5,774 bases of DNA, taken from contig JBPPNE010000072.1 of assembly GCA_051306415.1 (NCBI GenBank), forward strand, positions 1-5,774. Direction: 5' to 3'. Made by a program: the position numbers and the translations under genes. The notes beneath the pieces were generated by a model that did no database searches, was not told where the DNA came from, and saw only the letters and a program-made list of their open reading frames with translations. How positions within the stretch are numbered: the stretch's first letter is position 1; every line of letters begins with the position of its first letter. This stretch comes from CBDDRG01 sp051306415 (GTDB lineage: Bacteria > Pseudomonadota > Gammaproteobacteria > Pseudomonadales > Porticoccaceae). Positions 5,387 to 5,774 of this stretch are shown here, piece by piece.

Positions 5387-5774
<388 letters not shown>

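Overview
The window looks like a chromosomal housekeeping locus from a gammaproteobacterium. Protein signatures (ErpA, AnmK, a MepM-type M23 peptidase, TyrS, a DUF6776-like protein) and the first ~390 nt of 16S rRNA all point that way. From memory, the gene order DUF6776-like / erpA / anmK / M23 peptidase / tyrosyl-tRNA synthetase / rRNA operon matches the Pseudomonas arrangement around PA0664-PA0668. The 16S V1-V2 text resembles marine Pseudomonadales/Cellvibrionales-type bacteria more than Pseudomonas itself. That placement is an impression, not an alignment.

Layout. Position 1-293 is the 3' end of a conserved hypothetical gene (+). ErpA (+, 479-832) follows after a 185-base gap. A short convergent gap (833-914) holds a weak terminator-like hairpin and three imperfect copies of a GCCACT-centred repeat. 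anmK (915-2042) and a periplasmic M23 endopeptidase gene (2076-3494) lie on the minus strand as a likely two-gene operon, transcribed peptidase first. A divergent control region (3495-3650) separates them from tyrS (+, 3651-4949). Between tyrS and 16S (4950-5386) lies a complete rRNA control region: two sigma70 promoters in tandem (P1 5016-5043, P2 5131-5158), then boxB-, boxA- and boxC-like antitermination and leader elements. 16S rRNA begins at about 5387 and runs off the window end.

How the genes fit together. The peptidase opens peptidoglycan cross-links so the wall can expand, and AnmK recycles the anhydro-MurNAc released by turnover, so the minus-strand pair is a coherent wall-remodelling and recycling unit. 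TyrS and the rRNA operon both serve translation and run the same way without an obvious terminator between them. ErpA is a separate Fe-S cluster delivery function.

I found no mobile element, CRISPR array, tRNA, toxin-antitoxin or defence system, and nothing that looks like an undescribed multi-gene system. The most unusual local feature is at the peptidase 5' end: the only strong Shine-Dalgarno sequence is ideally placed for a 7-codon minigene (MRYPHVH) that overlaps the peptidase start out of frame.
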